DNA of 64,000 bases from Tipula vernalis (taxonomy: Eukaryota > Arthropoda > Insecta > Diptera > Tipulidae): NCBI GenBank assembly GCA_958295665.1, contig OY282558.1, positions 19,529,409-19,593,408 of the forward strand, in the 5' to 3' direction. Shown here in pieces: positions 48,537 to 61,198 of this stretch; the stretch's first letter is position 1, and the number at the start of each line of letters is the position of its first letter. The notes under the pieces are model-generated. The model was not told the origin of the DNA. It made no database searches and worked only from the letters and a program-made list of their open reading frames with translations. The translations under genes were made by a program, and so were the position numbers.

Positions 48537-49567
48537 TCAGGGAATCGGTAATTGAAAACTGACCGATGATTTTGTATTTCTACGTTCCACGTTAACCGTA
48601 GCTAGGATACCATAAGCTGGTTTTATTCTGTCAATGGAAACATTACTATTCTTTCCATTTATGTCGAGAACGAAATGTTTCCTAAAACGACGAATTACCT
48701 TATACGGTCCTTCGTACGGCGGTGATAGGCCCGTTGGTACGCTGTCAATACGAACGAAAACATGCTCGCAATTTTCCAAATCTTTAGGAATAAAAACAGA
48801 AGGAGTAGTTGACTTGCGAGTATCAGTAGGTATTAAATTGCGCATATTCGCACGAAGTTTTTCTGCAAAGTCTGTTGGGTTGAGACCCGTTTCAGTACTG
48901 GTTGCGAAAAATTCTCCTGGAAGCCGTAAAGCTTGTCCATATATTAGTTCTGCTGGTAAACACTGTAAATCCTCTTTTACAGATGCTCGTATTCCCAGCA
49001 TGACAAGGGGTAACTCGGTGCTCCAATGTACAGTATTACTGCGAGCTTTGAGCGAAGCTTTTAGTTGTCGGTAAAATCGTTCGACCATACCATTTGCTTG
49101 TAGATGATAAGCAGTGGTACGAATTCTATGTGCGCCTAGTATTCGCTTTAATTCAGCAAAGAGCTTACTCTCAAAGGGGCTACCTTGATCCGTCGTTATT
49201 TCAAGTGGTATCCCAAATCTTGAAATGTATTGCTCGACGAAAGTCTTAGCAATAGTGGCAGCGGTACTTTCTTGAATAGGGTATGCTTCAGGCCATCGGA
49301 TAAATCTATCAATAATGGTAAGTATATACCTATTATTTTCTGACGGTGGAAGAGGTCCGACGACGTCCATATGTATATGTTCGAATCTGCTTGATGGTAA
49401 CTCAAATCGACCCGGTTCTGATCTCGTGTGTCGATGAATTTTGCTATTTTTACAACAACGCATTCTTTTGCCCATCTCGTAACATCCGCATTCATTTTTG
49501 GCCAAAAGTACCTCGCTGAAACTAATTTCCTAGATGCTCTGACACTTGGATGAGAAAGACCGTGCAA
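48537..49567 (-). pseudogene. pol: CsRN1-like Gypsy integrase, frameshifted near its start
   Basis: Minus strand. The zinc-domain part (HGLSHPSVRASRKLVSARYF) lies in one frame (49567-about 49470) and the core in another (49505-48537), so a frameshift separates them. The core shows HMDVVGPLPPS with the first catalytic Asp, TIIDRFIRWPEAYPI, TTDQGSPFES with the second Asp, and ANGMVERFYRQLKASLKA with the Glu. The C-terminal domain has FVRIDSVPTGLSPPYEGPYKV. The wording is that of the CsRN1 group of Ty3/Gypsy elements. The stop at 48537 precedes the purine tract and LTR. Confidence 0.88.
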
Positions 49568-49722
49568 CGCATCGAAAACTGCACGTCTTTGATTAGCTGA
49601 GACAAACGGACGATTTTTACCTGTTGATGTTTCACAATAAAGTTGTAAATCAGAAAGGACGATGAGACGATGAGTTCTAGTTTGAATTTCGAACTCGCGG
49701 GACGCGATGAACTTAACAATTG

Positions 49723-50893
49723 TTACAGCTCATCGTCAGACTGTTGAGTCTGACCTAGATCCTTCAGATCTAGTGTGACGATTTGCACGTTTTCAATGTG
49801 GTCACATGATCGCGACAAAGTGTCTGCAACCACATTGTCCTTGCCGGAAATATGTCTAATGTCCGTCATAAACTGGGCGATATAGTCAAGTTGCCTTAGT
49901 TGCCGTGGATTTTTATCACTCAGAGAGACTATTGCTTTTGTAAGCGCTTTGTGGTCAGTAAAAACAATAAATTGTCTACCTTCCACAAAATATCTGAAGT
50001 GCTTAACTCCCAAAAAATCCCTGTCAAAGGTGGAATACATTTCTCTCTTTCACTTAGCTTGCGAGAAAAGAATCCTAAAGGTTGCCAACATCCATTTTAC
50101 CATTGCTGTAATACAGCTCCTACAGCTTCATTTGACGCTATACTGTATCTAGTGTCGTCAATGGGATGTGCTAACATTGTTACATTTGCAAGTGCGCTCT
50201 TGATTTCGCCAAATGCTGCTTCGCAGTCTTCTGGCCATGAAAAATTCTTTTGAGTTTTTGGCATCTTATTAAGTTTTGCCAGTTGCGCATGAATTGGAGA
50301 CAACAATTCGGCTAACCTTGGAATGAATCGATGGTAATAATTTACCATTCCGACGAATTGTTGAATTTTTCTGATGGATGTGGGGGATACTAATTCTTGA
50401 ATGGCGTCTACTCGCCGTGGCGGAGGTTTTATGCCATCTGCAGTGATTTGGTGGCTGAGGAATTCTAAAGCATGAACACCTAATTGACATTTTGAAGTTT
50501 GTATATTTACTCCAAACTCGGACAATCTCTCAAAGAGTTTCTTGAGATGTATTTTATGCTCTTCCTCATTCTGACTGGCCACAAGTATATCATCAATATA
50601 TGTGAAAACAAAATCAAAACCTTTGACCACTTCATTTATAAAGCGCTGGAATGTTTGTGCAGCGTTCCGAAGTCCGAAAGGCATTCGAGTAAACTCGAAT
50701 AAACCAAATGGGGTATAGTAATTGCCGTTTTAGGCACGTCTTCGGGTGCAACAGGGATCAAGTGATATGCTCTTACAAGGTCAATTTTAGAAAATACGGT
50801 GCATCCGTGAAGATACATCGAGAAATCGACGGCATTCAATCGACGATAGTCTCCACATGGTCTCCAATCGGTACTGTCTTTCTTCTGAACCAT
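49723..50893 (-). pseudogene. pol: CsRN1-like Gypsy RT and RNase H, several frames
   Basis: Minus strand, in order: RT N-terminal part with [18 protein letters not shown] and [16 protein letters not shown] (50893-about 50700), broken by a frameshift before [16 protein letters not shown] (50684). The active site FTYIDDILVAS (YIDD at 50589-50600) follows, then GMVNYYHRFIPRLAELLSPI, then a damaged first RNase H strand (YSIASNEAVGAVLQQ, lacking the usual Asp). A frameshift leads to 50040-49723 with FSTFDRDFLGVKHFRYFVEG-like sequence, FTDHKALTKAI and NVVADTLSR. The element is inactive. Confidence 0.88.
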
Positions 50894-51084
50894 GTGAAGT
50901 GGAGAAGAAACCTCAGAAGAAGAAGGTCTGCATATCCCTCATTGAACCATATGCTGAAATTCCGCAAGGGCAGTCTTGTGCTTGACTGGATCCAAACGAC
51001 GTGGTTTTGCAAAAGGAAGTCGATCCTTGGTAAAAATATTATGTACCACATCGTGTTTAACTGGACGATTATAATCTGGTGGAG

Positions 51085-52070
51085 CTAAAAGAGATGGAAA
51101 TAATCGTTATTTGCAATTGCGTGGATAGGCGAAGGTGTTTTGACCTGAGCTGTCATGGCTTGAACAGCTATATTCGTCATTGAGTCAAGGAGGAGACCGT
51201 ATTTAGTTAAGAAGTCAGCACCAATAATTGGCCTGTCAACTGACGCTAAAATGAAAATGTGTGGAAGTTGTTGCTTAATACCGATATCGATGTTCAATAA
51301 TTTAGTGCCATAAGTTTGAATTATTGAACCATTAGCAGCTGACAACACTAACTCAGGGTCAGAACGAGATGAATTTCTTTTGAAATTATTAAATGGCAAT
51401 ACTAAGACATTCGCACCAGTGTCTACGAGAAAGGTTATTTTATTGGTATTATCTCTAATGAATAGACGGCGGTTTAAAAGTATCCGATCATTCGCCGCAT
51501 GCACGACCGGAAAATCTATTTTTTTGAATTGGATTCTGTAGTAGACAGGGTATTTCCGCGGTGTTGAACACAAGGAAGATAACATCTTCTCGCTTCCTTG
51601 CCGAACTTATGGTGATAATAGCAGTTCCCCTTATCGTCGATGAAAGGATGTCTACTAGTACTCCGGCGTCTCCGAGAAAAATAATTTGAATTGTTCCGGA
51701 ATGTTGGGTTTGAGGGGCTTCGTCCACGTACAACTAGTTGAGACAGCATGTTCTCTACTCGGGCAAGTCGCGATTCCAAGTTGGTTGTAGCATTTGCTGG
51801 TTGTGCTGCCTGGCTAGTTGATGGTCTGTCCACTGTTACGGATGATACGCGAGCTGCGGTTGTTGCTTCATAAATCCTGTCTGCTATTGGCAAAAGTTCA
51901 TCGATTGGACGACCAGTACACCTCACTTGGCTTTCGGTCGCCAAAATCATGCCTATCCAACAACTTTTTGAGGCGGGTCTGTTCGGATTGGGTGTGCCGC
52001 TTTGTCAAAACCGACTTCAGCTTCTCATTGCAATTGCATCAAAGCAAAAAAAAAACATTTTTGCTATTAA
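51085..52070 (-). pseudogene. gag: CsRN1-like Gypsy Gag end and protease, 5'-truncated
   Basis: Minus strand. Gag remnants begin near 52070 (KSVLTKRHTQSEQTRLKKLL, then DRKPS), with a frameshift into the 51950-51516 frame. That frame ends with a basic linker and the cysteine/histidine motif CYYHHKFGKEARRCYLPC, characteristic of this group's Gag. The protease frame 51585-51085 overlaps it and carries FLVDTGANVLVLP and the flap-side IIGADFLTKYGL. Most of the Gag N-terminus and the 5' LTR are absent, so the element is truncated at about 52070. Confidence 0.82.
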
Positions 52071-52099
52071 ATGACATAACCGGGGCAGCAAGTATATGT

Positions 52100-55000
52100 A
52101 CCTACTCGTAATTGATGATGTTTATTCCCATAAATTTACCTGTGCAAACGAGTAATCAAATTTCAAATTTTTGTAATAAAATATAAAAAGCTCCACTCTA
52201 CAAGTGAAATGAATCTAAAATTATTACGAATCTAATTTTATTACGCCACACACAACAAGAAGTGAATAAAAAAAAAGTGAGAACTTTTATTCACTTCCTC
52301 TTCCTTCGGCGTACAAATGTATGTCGTTTGTATTTATATAGAAGAAAAAACAAAATCTGGAAACGTGAGATTTTCTTTTCATGTTCTGTATATGTATTCC
52401 ATATTTATTTATGACATTCAAGATGAAAATAAAATAAAAATGAAAATTATTATTCCACTCGTGTTAAAATGGTAAACTTTTTTTCTGCTGTACAATAGAA
52501 TGAAATAAGTACTGAGAGGTGGTGCTATGTTGTTATGATTTATATTCAATTACAAGGTGTCAAAATCAAAACCACACGTGTTGGTGACTTTATTGCGTAG
52601 TTAAAAAATTCTAAATTAGATTTATCCGTGTACGCACGGTCACACCATTCCACAAAAAATTTTGAACTTTTTAATTAACAAAAGTTTAATTATAACATTT
52701 TCTTATATAGTATATCCAGTTCTTCCCCTACCCCTCGGTTATAATTAGCCTTTGACATTTTCTTATTAACCCTAAAACATAATGGTAAATCAGATAAGAC
52801 AACGAGTTTTTTTGCAATAACATTTTCAAGTAGCTGTTAAAGACTCAATTATGTGGAGAGAGAAAAAAATCTTAAATTTCTTCGATCGTGCCACAGTTCA
52901 TACAGTCTTGTACGTAAACTTTTTATAATAAATTCTTGTTACCTCAGTTGGGTGCACTACTTAAGAGGCAATCAAACATTTTTTTTTTTTTTTTTGTATA
53001 TTAAAGTTTTCTATAATCAAAGTGTATTTATGTACGAGGATATGTATTCTTGTGCCGGAAACTAGGTCAAACTTTGTAGAGCTACTCCTCGTATAAAGAA
53101 TAAATATGTACGATATTTTTGCAATAAAAAGACGAAAGAATTATAGATTTCTAATCAAAGTTACATTTTCATCGAAAAAACGAATAACATACATACATTA
53201 TAACTATATCGATTGAGATGAATTAATGGCATAATAAAAATAAATATGGAAAAGCTTTTAACGGCACACGCAAAACTTTGTTGAAATGTTTGAGAGTTAT
53301 TAAATAATTGCCATTCATTAGAATGATATTTTTGTTATCGTAAATGCTATCGTATGATAGCTTTTAGCAGTTTGAGTATTTTTTTGAGCTGGGTTATCGG
53401 AATGCCTCGAAAACGAATCTTTTTAGATTAAAACAAAACATTACCACATTGCATTATATGCAGCCCAATACTTAGGGGCAGCCAAATTGTATGTGTACCC
53501 TAAAACACAAAAGTCATAAAATAAAAAGAAATTAAATATTTGCGAATTAACTTTTATCGTTACTATTCGGCAACATGTTGAGTAAAATGCTTTTGTTGTT
53601 TTCGCTTGTTCAATAAATTTTCAATGACAACATGTTGCTAAACCTGCGGAAACACCTAATGATATTGTACCAATAAAAAACAGTCCGAAACCATGCCCAC
53701 TGACAAAATAACCAAATATAATGTGCGAGTTTAGTAGCCTGTTGCATGGACACTGTAGGACCTATACAATTCAGTCGCATGTCGATCGAAAATGTAAATA
53801 AATGCAGGGATTAAGTGTTTGAAGCACCTTAGTTGGTAACTAGGCTTTAATTAGGCGGTGAAAGTAAAATAATTTTTGGCAAGTAGCTTCTTGATTATCC
53901 AAATGTTCTTAAATATGGAGATTTCTAATAGCACTCTGTGAGAAAACATTAAATTTGCAAACAATTAATCAACGCCATAACGGTGAATTTTTTAACTAAA
54001 GTGCCAGAGTTAAAATTGTTGCATTCGTTAAAACTTTACAAGGATAGACAGAAAGTAACAAAACTAAAATTGTTGCATTCTTCAAGTCCTTTAGATGATA
54101 AACGGTAATATTCGACTGGAAAATGACTTTTCATCACATAATGGTGAATATTTATAGGATTGACGAAAAAATGCAGGGCGCCTTACTATGAAATTTGAAG
54201 ACTGTTTTTGAGGATATCGTTTTAAACAACAGTAGTTTCTTCTTGTACCTTATAATATGTACAAAACGATAGAAGTCGAAAATAGCGTTGAATTTTATAG
54301 TTACACCATCTTTCAATCTAATAGGTAGAAGCGCCTTAGCGGTGATTTTCCTAACTAAAAGCCAAATAGTAAAAGTGTTGAATTATTTAAGACAATAACA
54401 AAGGCATGCACACGATTACATTCGACTAAAAAAATTATTTTCACCTCACGTGACGAATAATATTTAAATTCTCTCTAGAGGAAGTGTGGCGAAAAAACGT
54501 TTAGGGATTTTTTGCGGCTCACTTTTATTTATTGCTTGCCGCAAAATTATAGGCCAGAAAACCCAGTCAATGGAGAAAAGCAAAAACACAAACCGAATAA
54601 TTTTTTTTTTGCATCCATTGTTCATCATTTTAAAGCATTAAAACATTTGTTCTTGTCTTTTAAGTTAGATATAAGCAGAGGTAGCTAATCAATGAATGGA
54701 TGCAAGCAATACGGTTACCAATCTATGTAATTATGTTACAGATTGTGAAAAAATTTAACTAAAAATAGTAACTCAACACTAATAAACTATCAAGTACGAA
54801 ACGGAAGGTGTATTATAATCTCGAAACTAAGTATTTAAATGTCATTCAAGTTTACAAGATGAATATTAAATTATTTCGAGGATCTCGGAAAATCTCAAAT
54901 ATTTCTCAAAACTTAACTACATATCTGTATTAGCTCAACGTTATGAAAATCTGGGAAAGCATAAAAATAAAACTCTCGATAAAAAACTAATTCTGCAACT

Positions 55001-55754
55001 AGTTGCATCTGAACCTCGCAAAGTAAGGGGAATTTCGATTTTTTAATATTGCAGAAAAGCTCAGGCTTCCACTTTTAAAACGGCCTATAGCCGTATGTCC
55101 TCGATTTGCCTTGTGCCCCAGAACATAATACAGAACAAACAAACACAAATCTTGGATTTAGAATCTAAGAATTACAAGACGCTTTTTAATTCTGGAAATC
55201 TAGATAAATCCAAGTAATCTCAATGAGTACTTATCCGTAGTTCAACTTAAACATGAACGCACATCGAAAAATGCCAGAAAATATCGGAAATCTTTTGCTG
55301 TACAAAATGAGAAGAATGAGATTCTCGCAAATAATACGAACAATCTTAGTGTACATACTCGCAAACCCCCCAAAAAAATTCCCGAAAATCTCGAATAAAC
55401 AGATTCTTGAAACAATCTTACAAAACTCTGACCTGAAGGTGAAACAACTCAAAAGCAAAAAAGTCTCAGGCTAAGAAATTCGAAAAAAAAATTGGAAAAC
55501 GTCGAATAATATCGAAAATATTGAATAATGTTGTTAATTTCGAATATAGATTAGATGGGGTATATCCTGCATTCAGTCGCAAGCGTGTTAAGTAAGTTAA
55601 CACCGCTAAAACATCAAATTGACATCCTCGATAAAAATTACAGTCGCAACTCGTTACATTTTTTACTTAACACCGTACATAAAATTTATTAGTTTGAGAT
55701 TATATATTTCGAAAATGGAATTAATTCAACGACGCAGGTGAAACGCACGAATTC
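52100..55754. other. AT-rich intergenic sequence
   Basis: About 3.6 kb with no recognised coding region. Frames near 52853 and 55253 are short and lack motifs. Many AAAATCT/TCTCGAAA-like words occur near 54830-55500 and again near 57420-57560, without a clear repeat unit. Confidence 0.5.
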
Positions 55755-56800
55755 AGATGAAAATATTTCGTGATCGTGATGATCCATTTGACTGCGATGA
55801 AAATAGTTTTTTGTGCGATATCGGTTTTCCAAAAGCGTAGCTTGGTTCATTATAAATGAATTGAACGTTCATTTAAAAAGGCCGACTAATAGAAGCAAAG
55901 CATTTCCTCCTTATTTCATTGTATGTACTCGTATCTATTCAATTTTTTAATAAACTAATCTATAAAATATCCATAAGTTTTAACATATCTTAACATACTG
56001 GACACAGGATATTTTCAATTTGTTAGTGACCAAATGTTATACCACAGTTTGGCGCAATCTGCGGTTGACAAAGTTTTTGCTGAATTTTTGTCGGCCTTAA
56101 TCACACAAGCGAAACAATTCACTAAGTTTCCAAGAAATGGAGAGGAAATGTCACGCTTGAAACTTGGATTTTACAGCACCTATGATTTTCCAAATGTTAT
56201 TGGTGCAATCGACGGGACATATATTGTCATCCAAAAGCTAGCTGTTTGGGATGCATATGCTTTTTCCAACAGGAAATCCTACTACTCAATTAATGTACAA
56301 GCAGTCAGTTATAAAATGCTTCTTAAATGTTTTTATGTAGCTCATATTAAAATTTTGTTTTAGGTATGTGACTCAAATGCCATATTCACGGATGTAGTAG
56401 TCACATGACCTGGATCGACTCACGATGCATATATACATATGTAAAAGTTCGTCACTTTTTAGTTTTCTTCATTCTAATGATTTTTTCCAGAAAATACTTG
56501 GCTGTTATGTGACAGCGGTTATCCGCTAGAACATTGCCTGAAGTCTCCAATTATAGGCCCATCAACATCTCAGGAAGAAAATTATAATAACTTCGACAGA
56601 AAAACGCGAAAAATTATTTAACAAGCGTTTGGAATACTGAAAAGCGGAGGTATGATTTCCTATGATTTGAAAAAATGCGTCCAAATCATATTATCTGGTT
56701 TTATTTGCACAACATTGCTAAAACCCAAAATTTGCCAGATATCTCTGATGAAGATAGTCGAGAATTCGGAGTGGATAGTGGATTCTTGTTTCGCAAGGTT
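55755..56800 (+). pseudogene. PIF/Harbinger transposase pseudogene with two small introns
   Basis: Harbinger transposases cut and paste DNA using a DDE nuclease. The N-terminal region is decayed: FRDRDDPFDCDEN and ATGHRIF-type segments lie between 55755 and 56030. The open part 56034-56303 carries MLYHSLAQSAVDKVFAEFL and VIGAIDGTYIVIQK with the first Asp, then NRKSYYSINVQA. A probable intron (56304-56363, GT...AG) interrupts before VCDSNAIFTDVVV, where Trp of the WPGSTHDAYI block is a TGA stop (56406-56408). A second intron is likely at 56441-56490. TWLLCDSGYPL follows, and the catalytic Glu of the EQAFGILK block is a TAA stop (56619-56621). Terminal inverted repeats were not found. Confidence 0.85.
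56304..56363 (+). other. probable 60-bp intron in the Harbinger pseudogene
   Basis: GTCAGT...TTTTAG. Removing it joins NVQA to VCDSNAIFTDVV in frame, matching the conserved protein family. Confidence 0.75.
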
Positions 56801-58830
56801 CTCTCTTTTACCCTACTCTCCTGGCGTTTCACTCTCATTACGTTTCTGAGACTCCCAACAACCCTGATTTTTGATTCAAAAGCCGGATTGTATAGGCGCC
56901 TCAAAATGTGTATTTTGGTCCGCTATGTTTTCCTCGTCGATTACATCGACATTGATAGGATTCTAGAATACAAATTTAGTTTATTATTTACTAATTTATG
57001 TTAAGTAATATTTTACTTATGTCAGAATAAGTGTGTGCGAAATAGTTAGAACCGGATATAGCATTCTCGCCGGTTCCTCTCTGGTGCCTATTAATTGGTA
57101 TCATCTACATATATAGATTAGATTTGATATTTAGTATTGTATAAATTGTTAATCACTTACACGAAAGAACATCACTATTATTTTTTAAATATTTTAGTAA
57201 AAGTAAAAGCTCCCCTTCATTAAAATTGGGACATCTTATTCTTTTCTTTAGCTGTGACGGCCCAACTTTCATTTTAATAAATGTAGTAAAAATATCTTAA
57301 GAAACTAAATTCAAGGAAATGTTTATCTAACAAGTGAATATGTTGTGAATGACGAAAACAAACTAAAAAAATATATAATGTGAAAGTGACAGTCGCAAAT
57401 AACAACTTAAAGCTATCCAAACACAGATATCTAGATTATTTCGAAAATCTCAAATTTCGAGAATCTCACCTAACTCAAAGTTAAGTGAAAAATCTTGAAT
57501 AGTCTCGAAAGATCTAAAAAATCTCGTAAAAACACAAATCTTCAAAGTAATCATGCACCTGTAAGCCGTTAATATAACCCAAGATAACTCGAGGAAATAA
57601 ATTAATAATTAACAAATTAACAATGCTGTCACCACCGAATGCTGTCTTCAGCAGATTTGCGGCGTGGTATAGGCCAGCTATTTCAAATTTTCAAATAATT
57701 TGTATTCGCTTTTAGAGCGTGATTTTTAGATGAAAAATTTGACATGCTTGATGGAAACGGGATTCTTGACCCAGTATGTCAATCTTAACGAGTTTTGTAT
57801 AAAAGGCAGTAAATTAGCATATTATAGAAACGATGTCACAATCAAAATATCATTTTACTTTATTTTCACAAACCGTTAAATTTTCCCTTGTCACCACCGA
57901 AATTCGAACCTTCGACGAAAATTGCTTATTGCTGCCGTTATTGTTTGTCCATTTGTTGCTGCTCTCTTTGGTTTCATTCGGTGTTATTTTTGTTCTTATT
58001 TGGCAACCTGATGAACATTCTAAGCTGTGTGTCTCAGGACTTTTTTTTCTTAGCTAAATTTTCGACTTTTAATTTATACACTACATTACGCTGTTTACCA
58101 TCAAGCTGGTCACGAAAAGTCTCCTTAGAAAAGTTACTTTTCAATTTAGTTGCCATTTATAGAAAGAGTGCTTGGATTATGTATACAAATTTAAGTTAGG
58201 TTAGTTAGGTTGAGTTGAAATTTTGATAACGCTTAGTACAGTAGTTTTTTGTTACGATTGTTTCTTAGTTTATGGTGTTTCATGACTTTAAGGAGATGAA
58301 AAATCTAATTCTTTGAAATATAAACGTTTAGAGTTTGATCCAAAAGCTGCAGTTTTGACTATGAAAACCATTCAGAAGATTAGAGTGTTCGACCAAGCTT
58401 TAAGCAAGACCTCCTGATTTACTGTTTGTGAAACACCTCTAATCCCATTATAGTAGGGCGTTTTTGATACTAGCAAACTATGTTGACGATTGGAAGGTCT
58501 CGATTTTTATGTATCTACTTCATTTTTTCTATTTTCCGCAGCAGCGCTGATAGCGTACGTTTACTATTGTTGAGTCGCAATTCCGGTTCGATGAGAAAAT
58601 GATAATAAGAAATGACTTAGTTTCTTATTTAACTAGCCGATTGTATTTTTATTTAAAGTAGGCGAAATAAAAAATTAAATTATTTCTCATTACCATTTGT
58701 CATGGAACCGGAATTCGGGGGCTGGTGGGTCTTGAAAGAACCAAGTTATTTAAAAATGGAGAAGCATGAGAAAGATGTATAGGTATGGGTTTACAACAAT
58801 AAATTTATAAATTTCCTTCTCGACCAACCC
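56801..58830. other. AT-rich sequence with minor unassigned fragments
   Basis: No convincing gene. A lysine-rich 40-codon frame occurs on the minus strand at 58034-58156 (MATKLKSNFSKETFRDQLDG start) without recognised homology. A stretch at 58390-58410 resembles the end of the retroposed fragment at 34430-34966. Confidence 0.4.
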
Positions 58831-58891
58831 TGTGGTAAAGCTGGGTGTCCCACAGGTGACTTTCATTTCCCAGAAACTCGTGGGAATAAAA

Positions 58892-60294
58892 ATGTCTAAC
58901 AGAAGTTTAAAAAATAAGGATGGTAACGCTCCTAAAGCGTCACGTACCAGCGATAGTTCCGCAATGGCTCTCGAGGACCTCGGCCCTCTTTCCGCTGTGA
59001 GGCTCTCGATGAGTGGTCCGTTGGATGGGGAGCTCCGTTCGGGGCTTGAGAAATTAGTTCTCAACTCTGACATGGACACCTCAGGAGATGAGTACTCGGC
59101 CCCCGTAAGTGGGGGTACCTCCTCTGTGAAAGCAGAGGAGGGCATGGACGTCGGGGAGGACCCGAAAGGTGAGGTCAACACCATTGACAAACCTATCGCG
59201 GCTCCTCGCGTGAAAATGTGTGGAGCCGCGAAAAAGCGGTATAGGAGGTTTCTTGCGGAGGGCAAAATGCCCGGAAGCGAGACAAAGCTTCTGGCGATGC
59301 GGCCACAAAAGGACACTTGTGCTCCTACTGAGGCCACACCGTCGAAAAAGATCCGCTCGGATGAGGGTACTCCACCGGCACAAAAAAAGGCCAGGGGGGA
59401 AGGATCTGTTCCAGTGGTATCGAGTTCTGCGGTCCGGTCTCGAGTTACTTTCAGGCAGGCCGCGGAGTCAAAGGTCGTTGGGATCTTGCCCTTTGGTTTT
59501 CCTGAGCTTGTCCTCACTGAAGAGCAGCTAAAGGCTGTCCAGAAGGGCATCCTAGATAAGGTGCTAGAGCAAGAGGCCAAAGAGCTTAACCCCAAGTTCC
59601 TTGGCAGTCAGCTTCGGCCTGGTTGGCTGGTAGTAACCTATGCTGACCGGGCCACTGTCCAGAGGCTCAGGGAGGCCAGAGGGACTATTTAGCCTGCCTC
59701 GAGCCCAGATTGTGTTCGGCACCTTCCCATAGTGCTGAATTGCCCTCGGAGAAGCTTTTTTGTTTTATCAAAAGCTAAAACGAGGGCATGCAGGCGATCA
59801 ACTGGAGAGTGATCAGGAGAGAGGCGAAAGGCTCTTTACCCTTTTGCACCTTCTCTATGGACCACTCTTCAGTTGAGAACCTCCAGCGGGTTGGCTTTAA
59901 AGTCAATTACATGTTTGGGACTGTTCAACTTCATCCGAAGGGTGGTCAGGGTGGTGCCAAACCGGCGTCTGTGGGCGGGATCCAAGTGGTCAAGCCTGTG
60001 GAGGCTACGGTGGCGGCACCTGTAGCCAAGACCACTGGGGTGGCAGTCCTCTCCAGGAGACAGGTGAGGAGAAGGCGCGTAAGAGAGAAGAGGGCGTCAG
60101 GGGTTCTACGGAGGCAAGGGCTCCCCCCACGCATGCCACTGGTGAGGCTTGGATGCTCTCAGGCAGCGGGGGCCAGCAGAACGGGGATGGGGGACATTGG
60201 TCAGCCATCGTCTGGACAAAGAACGCATGCGGGTAGTGGCGATGCGGAAAAGGAGGCTAAGCAGGGCCTTCTGAAGAGGCCCTCGGAAAAATGA
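58892..60294 (+). pseudogene. LINE ORF1 protein with DUF4780 domain, frameshifted
   Basis: The likely start is the ATG at 58892 (MSNRSLKNKDG). The N-terminal half is low complexity. It contains KMCGAAKKRYRRFLAEGKMP and SKKIRSDEGTPPAQKKAR, a basic segment seen in ORF1 proteins of Loa-type LINEs. The DUF4780 domain begins KVVGILPFGFPELVLTEEQL and continues FLGSQLRPGWLVVTYAD before a TAG at 59690-59692. The second half of the domain resumes in another frame at about 59788 (INWRVIRREAKGSLPFCTF, VGFKVNYMFGTVQLHPKG), then a basic tail to the TGA at 60292-60294. The stop overlaps the ORF2 ATG as ATGA. DUF4780 is thought to be RNA-binding. Confidence 0.82.
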
Positions 60295-60863
60295 AGGCAT
60301 ACATCGCCTGCCTGCAGATTAACCTGCATCATGCAAAGGCGTCTTCGGACGTCCTTTGTCGCAGGTTTATCTGCCAAAACATTGGTATGGCTCTAATACA
60401 GGAGCCATGGGAGATAGGTAACCAGATTAGAGGCATACCAAATCAAGTGGGTAAGTTAATTTATCATAACGGAACTGAGAGTCCAAGAGCGGCTATTTTG
60501 GCCAGTTCGCAAATTAATTTTATTCCCATTTGAGTTCATCTCCTGGGACTTGGTTGCAGTAACGGTGGAGGTTCTGTGTGAAAGAGGCAAACAGGAGGCT
60601 ATAACACGGCCTTCGCCTACTTGCCTGGAGACTCAGAGTTAATACCTCCACTTGAAGTTAGGCGGCTCATAGCTCTGATAGGATGCAATGCAAACGCGCA
60701 CCACACGGTGTGGGGTAGCACGGACATCAATAACAGGGGTGAGTACCTTTATGAATTTCTGATCTCAAATAATGTAGACATTGTCAATAAGGGAAGGAAA
60801 CCTACTATTATAAATGCGATTAGGCAAGAGGCCCTAGCCTTTACGATTCAGTTTTCTTTTTGA
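60291..60863 (+). pseudogene. LINE ORF2 endonuclease fragment
   Basis: The ATG at 60291 overlaps the ORF1 stop. The first frame reads IACLQINLHHAKASSDVLC and IGMALIQEPWEIGNQIRGI, carrying the Asn and catalytic Glu of the apurinic-type endonuclease, and ends at a TGA at 60531-60533. After a frameshift, 60621-60863 continues with ALIGCNANAHHTVWGSTDIN and RGEYLYEFL. In this family the motif is GCDANAHH, so the catalytic Asp is Asn here. The conserved end (IDxTL-like) is replaced and no RT follows. Confidence 0.82.
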
Positions 60864-61198
60864 ATTCTGAAAGATCTTAAATATCGTTCTTTTAATAAAA
60901 ATGTATCCCTGTCACAAGTGAAAAAAATGTCTTAATTCATCTCCACTAATCAAACAAAACTCTCATTTACAATCAAGTCGATTAGAGTTTGGAAACAGTT
61001 AATGTAAATAAAAGTAGTTGGAAAACTAATATTGATTTACAATGCGTTATCCGATTGTTTTCCATTTTTTGTATATCTATAGTTTTTGTTTCCATTTGAC
61101 TCACTCCCGCGGATTTTATAATCGACCTGATAATCTATGGATCTCAAATAGTAAAATATTGCTTAGTTTTCACCATTTTCAAGATCATATGGAGGATA
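60864..61198. other. AT-rich spacer
   Basis: About 335 bp between the LINE fragment and foldback copy D. Nothing recognisable. Confidence 0.5.

Larger units (their letters stand above)
58835..60863 (+). mobile_element. Loa-type LINE fragment: ORF1 and endonuclease, 3' part missing
   Basis: ORF1 and the beginning of ORF2 are present in plus orientation, but sequence homologous to RT does not follow; the element ends near 60863 in AT-rich DNA. Because LINEs normally lose 5' ends, loss of the 3' part points to a later deletion or rearrangement. The segment is clearly more GC-rich than its surroundings. Confidence 0.8.

Noticed and set aside
58750..59595. 281-codon minus-strand frame opposite the LINE ORF1
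   Set aside because: It is antisense to the DUF4780 protein, serine-rich and without motifs; long only because the region is GC-rich.
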